Source of the DNA: Planotetraspora sp. A-T 1434
GTDB lineage: Bacteria > Actinomycetota > Actinomycetes > Streptosporangiales > Streptosporangiaceae
Assembly (NCBI RefSeq): GCF_025420585.1
Contig: NZ_JAOEGB010000001.1
Span: forward strand, 62,001-126,000
Length of the DNA: 64,000 nucleotides
Direction of reading: 5' to 3'
Translations under genes and position numbers: made by a program
Part shown: positions 52,982 through 60,140 of the stretch, in pieces
Layout of the letters: every line of letters starts with the position of its first letter
Position numbering within the stretch: the stretch's first letter is position 1
The notes under the pieces: model-generated
Databases searched by the model: none
What the model was told of the DNA's origin: nothing
Seen by the model: the letters and a program-made list of their open reading frames with translations, nothing else

Positions 52982-54634
52982 GTGACGGCCCTTCTCGACC
53001 AGCTACGGACCGCCCCTCGTGCGGTCCTCAGCCGTTTCCCCTTCGGCGACGACGAGGAGACCCGCCGTCCTCTCCCGGTCTCCGGCATGCTTGCCGCCGT
53101 CTGGACCCTCGGCGCCGGCCTCGCGGTCCTCACCACGTTGACGCTGGCCGGGTGGATCGCCGCGCCGCGCAGTGCCTTCGGCGCGGGCCTCCCCGGCGTG
53201 TTCCGTACGGCATGCCAGCTCTGGCTCGCCGCCCACCACGCCGGGTTCGCGATCCCCGGAGGGCGCGTCGGCCTGCTGCCCCTCGGGCTGATGATCCTGC
53301 CGGGCACGCTGCTCTACCGGGCCGGTCTGTGGATGGCGCGCGACGCCGACCTCCGGCTGCGCATGCCTGCCCGGCTGCCGAAGGGCACGCCCCGCGACGT
53401 GGAGAACGCCCGCCGCCGTGCGCAACTCCTGCTGGTCGCCCAGGCGGGCATCTCGCTGGCCGCGCCGTACGCGCTGCTCGCGGGAGTGATCTCGCTCGTC
53501 GCCCGCAACGAGGTCACGCAGCCGTTCCTCGGAGAGGCGCTCGTCAGCCATCTGGTGCTGGCCTTCCTGGCGGGCTCGGTGGCCACCGCCCGCACGATCG
53601 GCCCCTGGCGGTCGATGCTCCGTCTGCTCCCCGAGCGTCCCCGCTCGGTCGTCGTCGGTACGGCTGTCGCGGTGTCGGTGCTGCTCGCCGCCGGGATGCT
53701 GCTGGTGCTCGCGGCGATCGTGGTGAACTTCGGCGAGGTCCAGAGGCTGTCCGACGTCCTCAGCCCCGGGTTCGTCGGCGGGCTGCTGCTCCTGCTGCTG
53801 GAGGGGCTCTACCTGCTCAACGCGGTCATCTGGGGCCTGTCATACATCGCGGGGCCCGGGTTCGCCATCGGCACCGGGACGCTGGTGGCGCCGACCGGCG
53901 TGAAGCTGAGCGCGGTCCCCACGCTGCCCCTCCTGGGGGCCCTGCCGATGTCGGGCACGTCGCCGACCTGGGTCATGGCGGTGATCGCCGTGCCGTTCGT
54001 GGCGGGGGCGATAGCGGGCGTCGTGGTGGTGCGCATCGCGCCGACACCGACGATCGAGGCCGCGCCGCTGTGGGGGTTCGCGTGCGGGGTGTGCTCGGGA
54101 GCCACGGCGGGGGTGCTGGCCGCCCTGTCCGGCGGCCCGCTGGGCGGGGCCAGGCTGTCCGCCGTGGGGCCGTCCCCCTGGGAGGTGGCGCTCTCGGTCA
54201 CGCTGGAGGTGGGCGTGGCGGCGGGCATCTCGGCCGGGATCGCCAACCTGTGGCTGATCTCGCGACGGCCGCTCGCTCCTCCCGAGCCCGTGCGGAAGGC
54301 GGGAGCGGTGATCGCCAAGGCGGCGGGCCGGGTCCGGGTGGCGGACAAGAACGCCCGCGTGCTCCCCGGCCACTGGTTGGACGCCACCGAGGCCGATACC
54401 CAGCCGATCCCAGTGATCAAGGATGACTGGACGGACGAGCATGCCGCCGCCACCGCCGAGACGTTCGACGACATCCGGTCCAGGCGACCCGACAGTCCCA
54501 AAAGTCCGAGCCGCTCCAGTCGTCCCCCTCGTCCCGGCGGTCCCGACCGGCCACGCAGGGACATCGTGGACGAGTCCGACGACCGCGGCGGCCATGTGAT
54601 CTATGTGGACCCGTACGCGTGGGACCGAGACTAG
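52982..54634 (+). CDS. DUF6350/PerM-like polytopic membrane protein
   Basis: 550 residues: about ten membrane helices (AVWTLGAGLAVLTTLTLAGWI; LLIVA-type stretches through residue ~430), then a ~110-residue acidic and basic cytoplasmic tail with low-complexity [12 protein letters not shown]. Position between sucCD and purNH equals that of mycobacterial perM (Rv0955 by memory), a divisome-linked protein. GTG at 52982 has GGGAGCATGGGGTAGC upstream. Its TAG stop lies in the CTAG end of the MITE-like element. Confidence 0.8.
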   Translation: MTALLDQLRTAPRAVLSRFPFGDDEETRRPLPVSGMLAAVWTLGAGLAVLTTLTLAGWIAAPRSAFGAGLPGVFRTACQLWLAAHHAGFAIPGGRVGLLPLGLMILPGTLLYRAGLWMARDADLRLRMPARLPKGTPRDVENARRRAQLLLVAQAGISLAAPYALLAGVISLVARNEVTQPFLGEALVSHLVLAFLAGSVATARTIGPWRSMLRLLPERPRSVVVGTAVAVSVLLAAGMLLVLAAIVVNFGEVQRLSDVLSPGFVGGLLLLLLEGLYLLNAVIWGLSYIAGPGFAIGTGTLVAPTGVKLSAVPTLPLLGALPMSGTSPTWVMAVIAVPFVAGAIAGVVVVRIAPTPTIEAAPLWGFACGVCSGATAGVLAALSGGPLGGARLSAVGPSPWEVALSVTLEVGVAAGISAGIANLWLISRRPLAPPEPVRKAGAVIAKAAGRVRVADKNARVLPGHWLDATEADTQPIPVIKDDWTDEHAAATAETFDDIRSRRPDSPKSPSRSSRPPRPGGPDRPRRDIVDESDDRGGHVIYVDPYAWDRD

Positions 54635-54796
54635 TGCCCTGACCGTCGAGGTTTGCCCGGAAGGAGCGGTGTCCAGGGTGGTGCATCGCAAGGCGGAGGA
54701 GGAGGTCGTAGCGGAGCCTACGAGCGACGACGACAACGCGGCGAAGCGCCGCCCTGGGCGACGCGACGGGGCAAAGATTGACGGGAGGGGCACTAG
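54631..54796. mobile_element. MITE-like element, intact copy with CTAG ends
   Basis: 166 bp. The left end CTAGTGCCC-N3-CCGTC-N4-TTTGCCC (from 54631) is repeated in inverse at the right end (to 54796), a ~28-bp imperfect terminal repeat, with CTAG at both extremes. The interior (CATCGCAAGGCGGAGGAGG, CGACGACGACAACGCGGCGA) matches the copy at 1234-1446. There is no transposase gene. CTAG reads TAG on both strands and gives the stop codon of the rightward DUF6350 gene (54632-54634) and of the leftward DUF4190 gene (54793-54795). Confidence 0.75.
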
Positions 54797-55197
54797 GCCG
54801 GGGCGGGGATGCCTGCCGGCCAGGGGACGCCTAGCTTCTGCTCGAAGGCATGCTTGAACTGGTCGGAGCACTCCTGCTGGGCCTCGACCGTCCCCGCGCC
54901 CTTCCGGCACTCGGTGTAGGCGGAGATCTCGGCCGAGAAGTAGAGCTGGACGGCGGTCGTCCCGGCGCCCAGCAGGAAGGCGATGGAGGAGATCACGAGC
55001 GCGCTCGTGGCCATCCCGACCCTCTGCCGCCCACGCTGCAGGGAACGCAGGTCGCGGATCGCGATGATGATCCCGAACACGGACAGCGCCAGCCCGGCCG
55101 CGGGCAGCATCAACGTGAAGACCAGCGCCATGATGGCAAGGGTGAGTGCCCTGCGGCCTCCCGTCTCGGGGGCCGACATCTGGAGGGGTGTTGTCAC
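54793..55197 (-). CDS. DUF4190-like small membrane protein
   Basis: 134 residues with two or three membrane helices: ALTLAIMALVFTLMLPAAGLALSVFGIIIAI, RDLRSLQRGRQRVGMATSALVISSIAFLLG. A soluble C-terminal part with two cysteines (AYTECRKGAG, QECSDQF) follows. The pattern fits DUF4190 proteins of unknown function. GTG at 55197 follows GAGGAG. It is convergent with the DUF6350 gene across the MITE, and divergent from purN. Confidence 0.8.
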   Translation of the reverse strand: MTTPLQMSAPETGGRRALTLAIMALVFTLMLPAAGLALSVFGIIIAIRDLRSLQRGRQRVGMATSALVISSIAFLLGAGTTAVQLYFSAEISAYTECRKGAGTVEAQQECSDQFKHAFEQKLGVPWPAGIPAPA

Positions 55198-55354
55198 GAT
55201 CTCCTCGCCTCGCGCTCCGCCGGGCTGGACCGGCGTGGGTCATAGTGGCCGGCGCCCGATACCCTTTTACCTGCGTCGAGGGATGCTCGCCTCCAAGCGA
55301 TCATCTCTCGACAATCACCTGTGAAACGCAGCCCGCTCACGAAGGAGTTCCGCC

Positions 55355-56035
55355 CTGTCCTTCCGGCTCGTGGTCCTCGTCTCCGGTTCGGGGACCAACT
55401 TACAAGCCCTTCTGGATGCCACGACCAGCGAGGCGTTCGGCGCCCGGGTTGTGGCCGTCGGCGCCGACCGCGACGGGATCGAGGGGCTGGCCCGGGCGGA
55501 GCGGGCCGGGGTCCCGACGTTCGTCGTGCGGGTCGGCGACCACGCCGGCCGCGACGAGTGGGACGAGGCCCTCGCGGCGCGCATCGCCGAACACAGGCCC
55601 GACCTCGTGGTCTCGGCGGGATTCATGAAGATCCTCGGCCACCGCGTCCTCGGGGCGTTTCCCGTGGTCAACACCCATCCGGCGCTGCTGCCGTCCTTTC
55701 CGGGGGCGCACGCCGTCCGGGACGCGCTGGCGTACGGCGTGCGGGTCACCGGCTGCACGGTCCATCTGGTCGACTCGGGCGTCGACACCGGCCCGGTGAT
55801 CGCCCAGCAGGCGGTCGACGTCGCGGACGACGATGACGAGGAGTCGCTCCACGAGCGGATCAAGACCGTCGAGCGCGGGCTGCTCGTCGAAGTCGTCGGC
55901 CGCATGGCCCGCGACGGCTGGACGGTGACCGGCCGGGAAGTCCGCCTCGGGCGGCAGAAAGCCAGCCGCGAGGGCAGCCGGACAGGCGGCCTCGACGGCA
56001 AGGAGTCCCAGCGACAAGGGAGGACCACGAAGTGA
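55355..56035 (+). CDS. purN: Phosphoribosylglycinamide formyltransferase, probable CTG start
   Basis: Transfers a formyl group from 10-formyltetrahydrofolate to GAR in purine synthesis. About 226 residues with [15 protein letters not shown] (phosphate loop), [21 protein letters not shown] (catalytic Asn-His), [18 protein letters not shown] (catalytic Asp). AAGGAG (55342-55347) is 7 nt before CTG 55355, giving [13 protein letters not shown], the expected first strand. The first canonical start, GTG 55370, is 22 nt from that site and would trim the strand. The end overlaps purH (GTGA). A ~30-residue charged tail follows the usual end. Confidence 0.9.
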   Translation: MSFRLVVLVSGSGTNLQALLDATTSEAFGARVVAVGADRDGIEGLARAERAGVPTFVVRVGDHAGRDEWDEALAARIAEHRPDLVVSAGFMKILGHRVLGAFPVVNTHPALLPSFPGAHAVRDALAYGVRVTGCTVHLVDSGVDTGPVIAQQAVDVADDDDEESLHERIKTVERGLLVEVVGRMARDGWTVTGREVRLGRQKASREGSRTGGLDGKESQRQGRTTK

Positions 56036-57576
56036 CCCGCATCGCCATCCGGCGCGCGCTGATCGCGGTATACGACAAGACGGGGCTGGAGGAGCTGGCC
56101 CGGGGGCTCGAGGCCGCGGGCGTGGAGATCGTCTCGACCGGTGGCACCGCCGCCAAGATCGCGTCCTTCGGCGTGCCGGTGACCAAGGTGGAGTCGCTGA
56201 CCGGCTTCCCGGAGTGCCTGGACGGCCGGGTCAAGACCCTGCACCCGCGCGTCCACGCCGGCCTGCTCGCCGACGGGGAGAACCCGTCGCACGTCAAGCA
56301 GCTCGAAGAGCTGGAGATCGAGCCGTTCCAGCTCGCGGTGGTGAACCTCTACCCGTTCGCTGAGACGGTCGCCTCGGGCGCGTCCGACGCCGAGTGTGTC
56401 GAGCAGATCGACATCGGCGGCCCGGCCATGATCCGCGCCGCCGCGAAGAACCACGGCACCGTGGCCGTGGTCGTCGACCCGTCGGCGTACGGGCAGGTGC
56501 TCGCCGCGGTCGCCGAGGGCGGCTTCCTGCTGACCGAGCGGCGGCGGCTCGCCGCGGTCGCCTACGCGCACACCGCCTCCTACGACGTCGCGGTCGCCTC
56601 GTGGTTCGCCAGCGTGTACGCCGGGCAGGGGGCGGAGTGGCCGGACTTCATGGGCGCCACCTGGGAGCGCAAGGCAGCGCTGCGCTACGGCGAGAACCCG
56701 CACCAGCGGGCCGCCCTCTACACCGGCCAGACCGGCGGCCTGGCCAACGCCGAGCAGCTGCACGGCAAGGAGATGTCCTACAACAACTACGTGGACGCCG
56801 ACGCCGCGTGGCGGGCGGCCTGGGACTTCGCCGAGCCCTGCGTGGCGATCATCAAGCACGCGAACCCGTGCGGCATCGCCGTCGGCGCCGACGTGACCGA
56901 GGCCCACCGCAAGGCGCACGAGTGCGACCCGGTGTCGGCCTACGGCGGCGTGATCGCGGTCAACCGGGAGGTCACGCGCGAGCTGGCCGAGCAGATCGCC
57001 CCGATCTTCACCGAGGTCGTCGTGGCGCCCTCGTTCGCCCCCGAGGCGCTGGCCGTGCTGCGGGAGAAGAAGAACATCCGGCTGCTCGCCTGCCCGGAGG
57101 GCCCGGCGGGCGCCGCCGAGTTCCGCCGGATCGACGGCGGCCTGCTGGTCCAGACCGTCGACCGGGTGGACGCGCCCGGCGACGACCCGGCGACGTGGGA
57201 GCTCAAGACCGGCACGGCGGCGTCGCCCGAGGTGCTGGCCGACCTGGCGTTCGCCTGGAAGGCCTGCCGTTCGGTGAAGTCGAACGCCATCCTGCTGGCC
57301 TCCGGCGGCGCGACTGTGGGCGTCGGGATGGGCCAGGTCAACCGGGTCGACTCCGCGCGTCTCGCGGTCAGTCGGGCCGGCGATCGCGCGGCCGGATCGG
57401 TGGGCGCGTCGGACGCGTTCTTCCCGTTCCCCGACGGTCTCCAGGTCCTGGCGGAGGCGGGGGTCAAGGCGATCGTCGAGCCCGGCGGCTCGATCCGCGA
57501 CGAGGATGTCATCGCGGCCGCCGAGGAGGCCGGCATCACGCTCTACTTCACCGGCACCCGGCACTTCTTCCACTGA
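56032..57576 (+). CDS. purH: Bifunctional AICAR formyltransferase/IMP cyclohydrolase
   Basis: 514 residues. Catalyses the last two steps to IMP. The N-terminal MGS-like cyclohydrolase domain contains [50 protein letters not shown] and [14 protein letters not shown]; the AICAR transformylase domain has [45 protein letters not shown] and [18 protein letters not shown] at 56032 overlaps the purN stop, so the pair is translationally coupled. A 14-bp terminator hairpin follows. Confidence 0.97.
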   Translation: MTRIAIRRALIAVYDKTGLEELARGLEAAGVEIVSTGGTAAKIASFGVPVTKVESLTGFPECLDGRVKTLHPRVHAGLLADGENPSHVKQLEELEIEPFQLAVVNLYPFAETVASGASDAECVEQIDIGGPAMIRAAAKNHGTVAVVVDPSAYGQVLAAVAEGGFLLTERRRLAAVAYAHTASYDVAVASWFASVYAGQGAEWPDFMGATWERKAALRYGENPHQRAALYTGQTGGLANAEQLHGKEMSYNNYVDADAAWRAAWDFAEPCVAIIKHANPCGIAVGADVTEAHRKAHECDPVSAYGGVIAVNREVTRELAEQIAPIFTEVVVAPSFAPEALAVLREKKNIRLLACPEGPAGAAEFRRIDGGLLVQTVDRVDAPGDDPATWELKTGTAASPEVLADLAFAWKACRSVKSNAILLASGGATVGVGMGQVNRVDSARLAVSRAGDRAAGSVGASDAFFPFPDGLQVLAEAGVKAIVEPGGSIRDEDVIAAAEEAGITLYFTGTRHFFH

Positions 57577-57593
57577 TCCCTTTGATCCATCGC

Positions 57594-57632
57594 GTACGGC
57601 TGCCGCCGCAAACCATCAGGCGGCAGCCGTAC
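57594..57632 (+). terminator. Terminator of the purN-purH operon
   Basis: GTACGGCTGCCGCC (57594-57607) pairs perfectly with GGCGGCAGCCGTAC (57619-57632) around an 11-nt loop, 18 bp after the purH stop. Confidence 0.75.
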
Positions 57633-57687
57633 CTGGACGAAACGGGTCCGGGCATCGGCGGGCGCGGGTTAGCCTGGGAGGCCCTTG

Positions 57688-57760
57688 GGAGCGTCTGACA
57701 AATGCTGCCCGTCGCGAGCCTGAGCCGCGCGCAGCAGGGCTTGATTTGTCGGGCACGACC
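57688..57760. mobile_element. Short internally deleted MITE-like copy
   Basis: 73 bp. Left end GTCTGACAAAT (57693-57703) and right end ATTTGTCGGGC (57743-57753) are inverted repeats. The core retains only CTGCCCGTCGCGAGC and CGCGCGCAGCAGGG, which flank the long interior in the 1234-1446 copy. It lies between the purNH terminator and the small gene at 57788. Confidence 0.65.
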
Positions 57761-57787
57761 TAACCCACCCCGCCCTGGAGTCCCCCC

Positions 57788-57970
57788 ATGCCCATGCTCG
57801 AACCGGTCCTGAGCTCCCTCGCGACGGTGTTCGTCACGATGAACGCGCTGTGGAGCAGCCCGGTCGCGCTCATTCCCCTCGCGCTCGCCGCCGCCTACTT
57901 CGGATGGCGGATCGTGGAGTTCATCCCGGTCACCCGGCGAATCCTCGAGCGCCGCGAAGGCGGCAGCTAG
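57788..57970 (+). CDS. Small single-helix membrane protein
   Basis: 60 residues: MPMLEPVLSSLATVFVTMNA, a hydrophobic segment PVALIPLALAAAYFGW, then a basic end RRILERREGGS. I recognise no family. It precedes folD in the same direction by 54 bp and may be co-transcribed. The absence of similar frames nearby and a sensible topology favour a real gene. Confidence 0.5.
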   Translation: MPMLEPVLSSLATVFVTMNALWSSPVALIPLALAAAYFGWRIVEFIPVTRRILERREGGS

Positions 57971-58024
57971 CAAAGGGAGCGCCGCGAAAGTGCCGACTAG
58001 GAACGCATGGAAGGATGGGGAGCC

Positions 58025-58870
58025 ATGAGCGCGCAGATTCTGGATGGCAAGGCCACCGCCGCGAAGATCAAGGCCGACCTGGCGGGACGGGTGGCGGCGC
58101 TGGCGGAGCGGGGGATCACCCCCGGTCTCGGCACGATCCTGGTCGGTGACGACCCGGGAAGCCAGATCTACGTCGCGGGCAAGCACCGTGACTGCGCGGA
58201 GGTCGGCATCGCGTCGATCCGCAGGGACCTTCCGGACACGGCGAGCCAGGCCGAGGTGGAGGCCGCGATCGACGAGCTCAACGCCGATCCCGCCTGCACC
58301 GGCTACATCATCCAGCTCCCGCTGCCCCGCCACCTGGACACCCAGTCCCTGATCGAGCGGATGGACCCGGGGAAGGACGCCGACGGCCTGCACCCGGTCA
58401 ACCTGGGCCGGCTCGTCCACATGGTCGACGCCCCGCTGCCGTGCACCCCGCGCGGCATCGTGGTCCTGCTTCAGGAGTACGGCGTGCCGACCAAGGGCGC
58501 CGAGGCGGTCGTGATCGGCCGGGGGATCACGGTGGGCCGCCCGCTGGGCCTCCTGCTGACCCGCCGCACGGAGAACGCCACGGTGACCCTCTGCCACACC
58601 GGCACCCACGACCTGGAGTCCCACGTCCGGAACGCCGACATCGTCGTGGCCGCCGCCGGAGTGCCGGGGCTGATCACGGCCGACATGGTGAAGCCGGGCG
58701 CGGCCGTGCTCGACGTCGGCGTGTCCCGCGTGGACGGAAAGATCGCCGGTGACGTGGCGCTCGACGTCAAGGACGTGGCCGGGTTCGTCGCCCCGAACCC
58801 TGGCGGTGTCGGGCCGATGACGCGAGCGATGCTGCTGACGAACGTGGTCGAGGCGGCCGAGCGGCGGTAA
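58025..58870 (+). CDS. folD: Methylenetetrahydrofolate dehydrogenase/cyclohydrolase
   Basis: 281 residues. Interconverts 5,10-methylene- and 10-formyl-tetrahydrofolate, supplying PurN and PurH upstream. Signatures: [26 protein letters not shown] (catalytic Tyr and Lys), [48 protein letters not shown] and [17 protein letters not shown] at 58025 ([12 protein letters not shown]) is preceded by GGGGAG. The last 104 bp overlap, on the opposite strand, the 3' end of the esterase gene. Confidence 0.97.
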   Translation: MSAQILDGKATAAKIKADLAGRVAALAERGITPGLGTILVGDDPGSQIYVAGKHRDCAEVGIASIRRDLPDTASQAEVEAAIDELNADPACTGYIIQLPLPRHLDTQSLIERMDPGKDADGLHPVNLGRLVHMVDAPLPCTPRGIVVLLQEYGVPTKGAEAVVIGRGITVGRPLGLLLTRRTENATVTLCHTGTHDLESHVRNADIVVAAAGVPGLITADMVKPGAAVLDVGVSRVDGKIAGDVALDVKDVAGFVAPNPGGVGPMTRAMLLTNVVEAAERR

Positions 58871-60014
58871 GCCTCGTCTGGGGCTGCGCGGGCGCGTGTA
58901 GCTGCTGCGCGAGCCACGGCAGCGCTTCGGGAAGCTCCCGGTTCCACGTGGCGAAGTTGTGCCCGCCGCTCGGCAGGATGAGCGACGCCGCCTGCATGGG
59001 GGCCTTGACCGCCTTTAGGAACTGCTCGGTCGTCTTGTAGTCGGCCTCCCCGTGCTTGCTGGTCGTGACCAGCACGGAGACCGGCGGGGCGGGCAGGTGT
59101 GCGAGCCGCCACATCAGGTCGTTCTCGTCCTGCAACTGCCGGCTGCCGCCGAAGAGATCTCCGGTCGTGACGTCGGTCAGCGCGTGGAAGTAGCCGGAGA
59201 GCGACACGGCGGCCGAGAACGCGTCCGGGTGGCGCATGCTGAGCTTGAGCGCGCAGTAGCCGCCCGTGGAGCCGCCGATGACGCCCCAGTTCCCGGCGTC
59301 GGTGCCGACGCGGAAGGCGCCGGCCATCACGTGCGGCACGTCCTTGGCGAGGAACGTCTCCGCCTGGGGCCCGCCGGGCACGTCCACGCACTCGGTGTCA
59401 CGGGGCGGTGCGACGGTGGGGCGCATGAGCACCAGCACCGTGGGGCTGATCTGCTTCGCCAGGATCGACTTGGCCGCGAGGACCGGGAAGTCCAGCCGGG
59501 TGATCAGGTTCCTGGCGTCCCCGGGATATCCGGTCAGCGCCAGGATCGCGGGGAACCGGGTGTTGGCGAACTTCTTCTCGAAGTACTGCGGCGGCAGATA
59601 GACGTAGGCGGGGGCGCTCAGCCGGGATTGGGGTCCCGATATGACGACCTGTTCCAGCCTGCCGCCGGAGTGGCCCGCCTTCGCCTTGGGAACGAGCACC
59701 GGCCGGCTCCCGAGCACCCGCACGAGATCCGACTGGCCGACGGCCGCGCCCGCGCCGAGAGGCAGGATGGGCGCCGTGGAGTCGTCCGTGCCGAACAGGT
59801 CGCCCCAGGAGCCGTAGAAGCCGAAGTACGCGTTGATCACCAAGCCGAGCGCCAGCAGGATGAGGATCTGGTTGAGCACGAGCACGGCGACCCGGCCCGC
59901 CACCGATGGCCAGGTCCGGCTGCTCAGCCGTGGCCACGCCCACACGGTCGCCACCAGGCCGGCGACGGCGATCACGGCGAACACCAACTGGACCTTTGTA
60001 GCCGTGAGTCCCAT
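58767..60014 (-). CDS. Membrane-anchored esterase (alpha/beta hydrolase, antigen-85-like)
   Basis: 415 residues. Two to three N-terminal membrane helices ([39 protein letters not shown]) precede an outside esterase domain with nucleophile [17 protein letters not shown] and a likely catalytic His in [14 protein letters not shown]. It belongs to the esterase D/antigen 85-like superfamily. ATG 60014 follows GGGGGGAGACC, better than the frame start 39 bp upstream. The last ~34 residues are Arg/Ser/Pro-rich low-complexity and antisense to folD, so the tail probably arose by stop loss. Confidence 0.88.
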   Translation of the reverse strand: MGLTATKVQLVFAVIAVAGLVATVWAWPRLSSRTWPSVAGRVAVLVLNQILILLALGLVINAYFGFYGSWGDLFGTDDSTAPILPLGAGAAVGQSDLVRVLGSRPVLVPKAKAGHSGGRLEQVVISGPQSRLSAPAYVYLPPQYFEKKFANTRFPAILALTGYPGDARNLITRLDFPVLAAKSILAKQISPTVLVLMRPTVAPPRDTECVDVPGGPQAETFLAKDVPHVMAGAFRVGTDAGNWGVIGGSTGGYCALKLSMRHPDAFSAAVSLSGYFHALTDVTTGDLFGGSRQLQDENDLMWRLAHLPAPPVSVLVTTSKHGEADYKTTEQFLKAVKAPMQAASLILPSGGHNFATWNRELPEALPWLAQQLHAPAQPQTRLTAARPPRPRSSAASLASSARHRQGSGRRTRPRP

Positions 60015-60104
60015 CCGGTCTCCCCCCGCCGTCCCCCCCTGCGGCCGGCTCAAGCAAAGTTACTCCGCCGAGGTAAGGGCAGGGTTAAGGATCCGAATGG
60101 AGGC

Positions 60105-60132
60105 TTGCGGACCGGATTTCACCATTTAGTGT
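60105..60132 (+). promoter_or_regulatory. Promoter of the MprF-like gene, probably leaderless
   Basis: TTGCGG (60105-60110) and TAGTGT (60127-60132) are 16 bp apart. The predicted transcription start falls at about 60139-60141, on the GTG codon at 60141, and no ribosome site precedes either GTG candidate. Confidence 0.45.
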
Positions 60133-60140
60133 GTGCTTCC

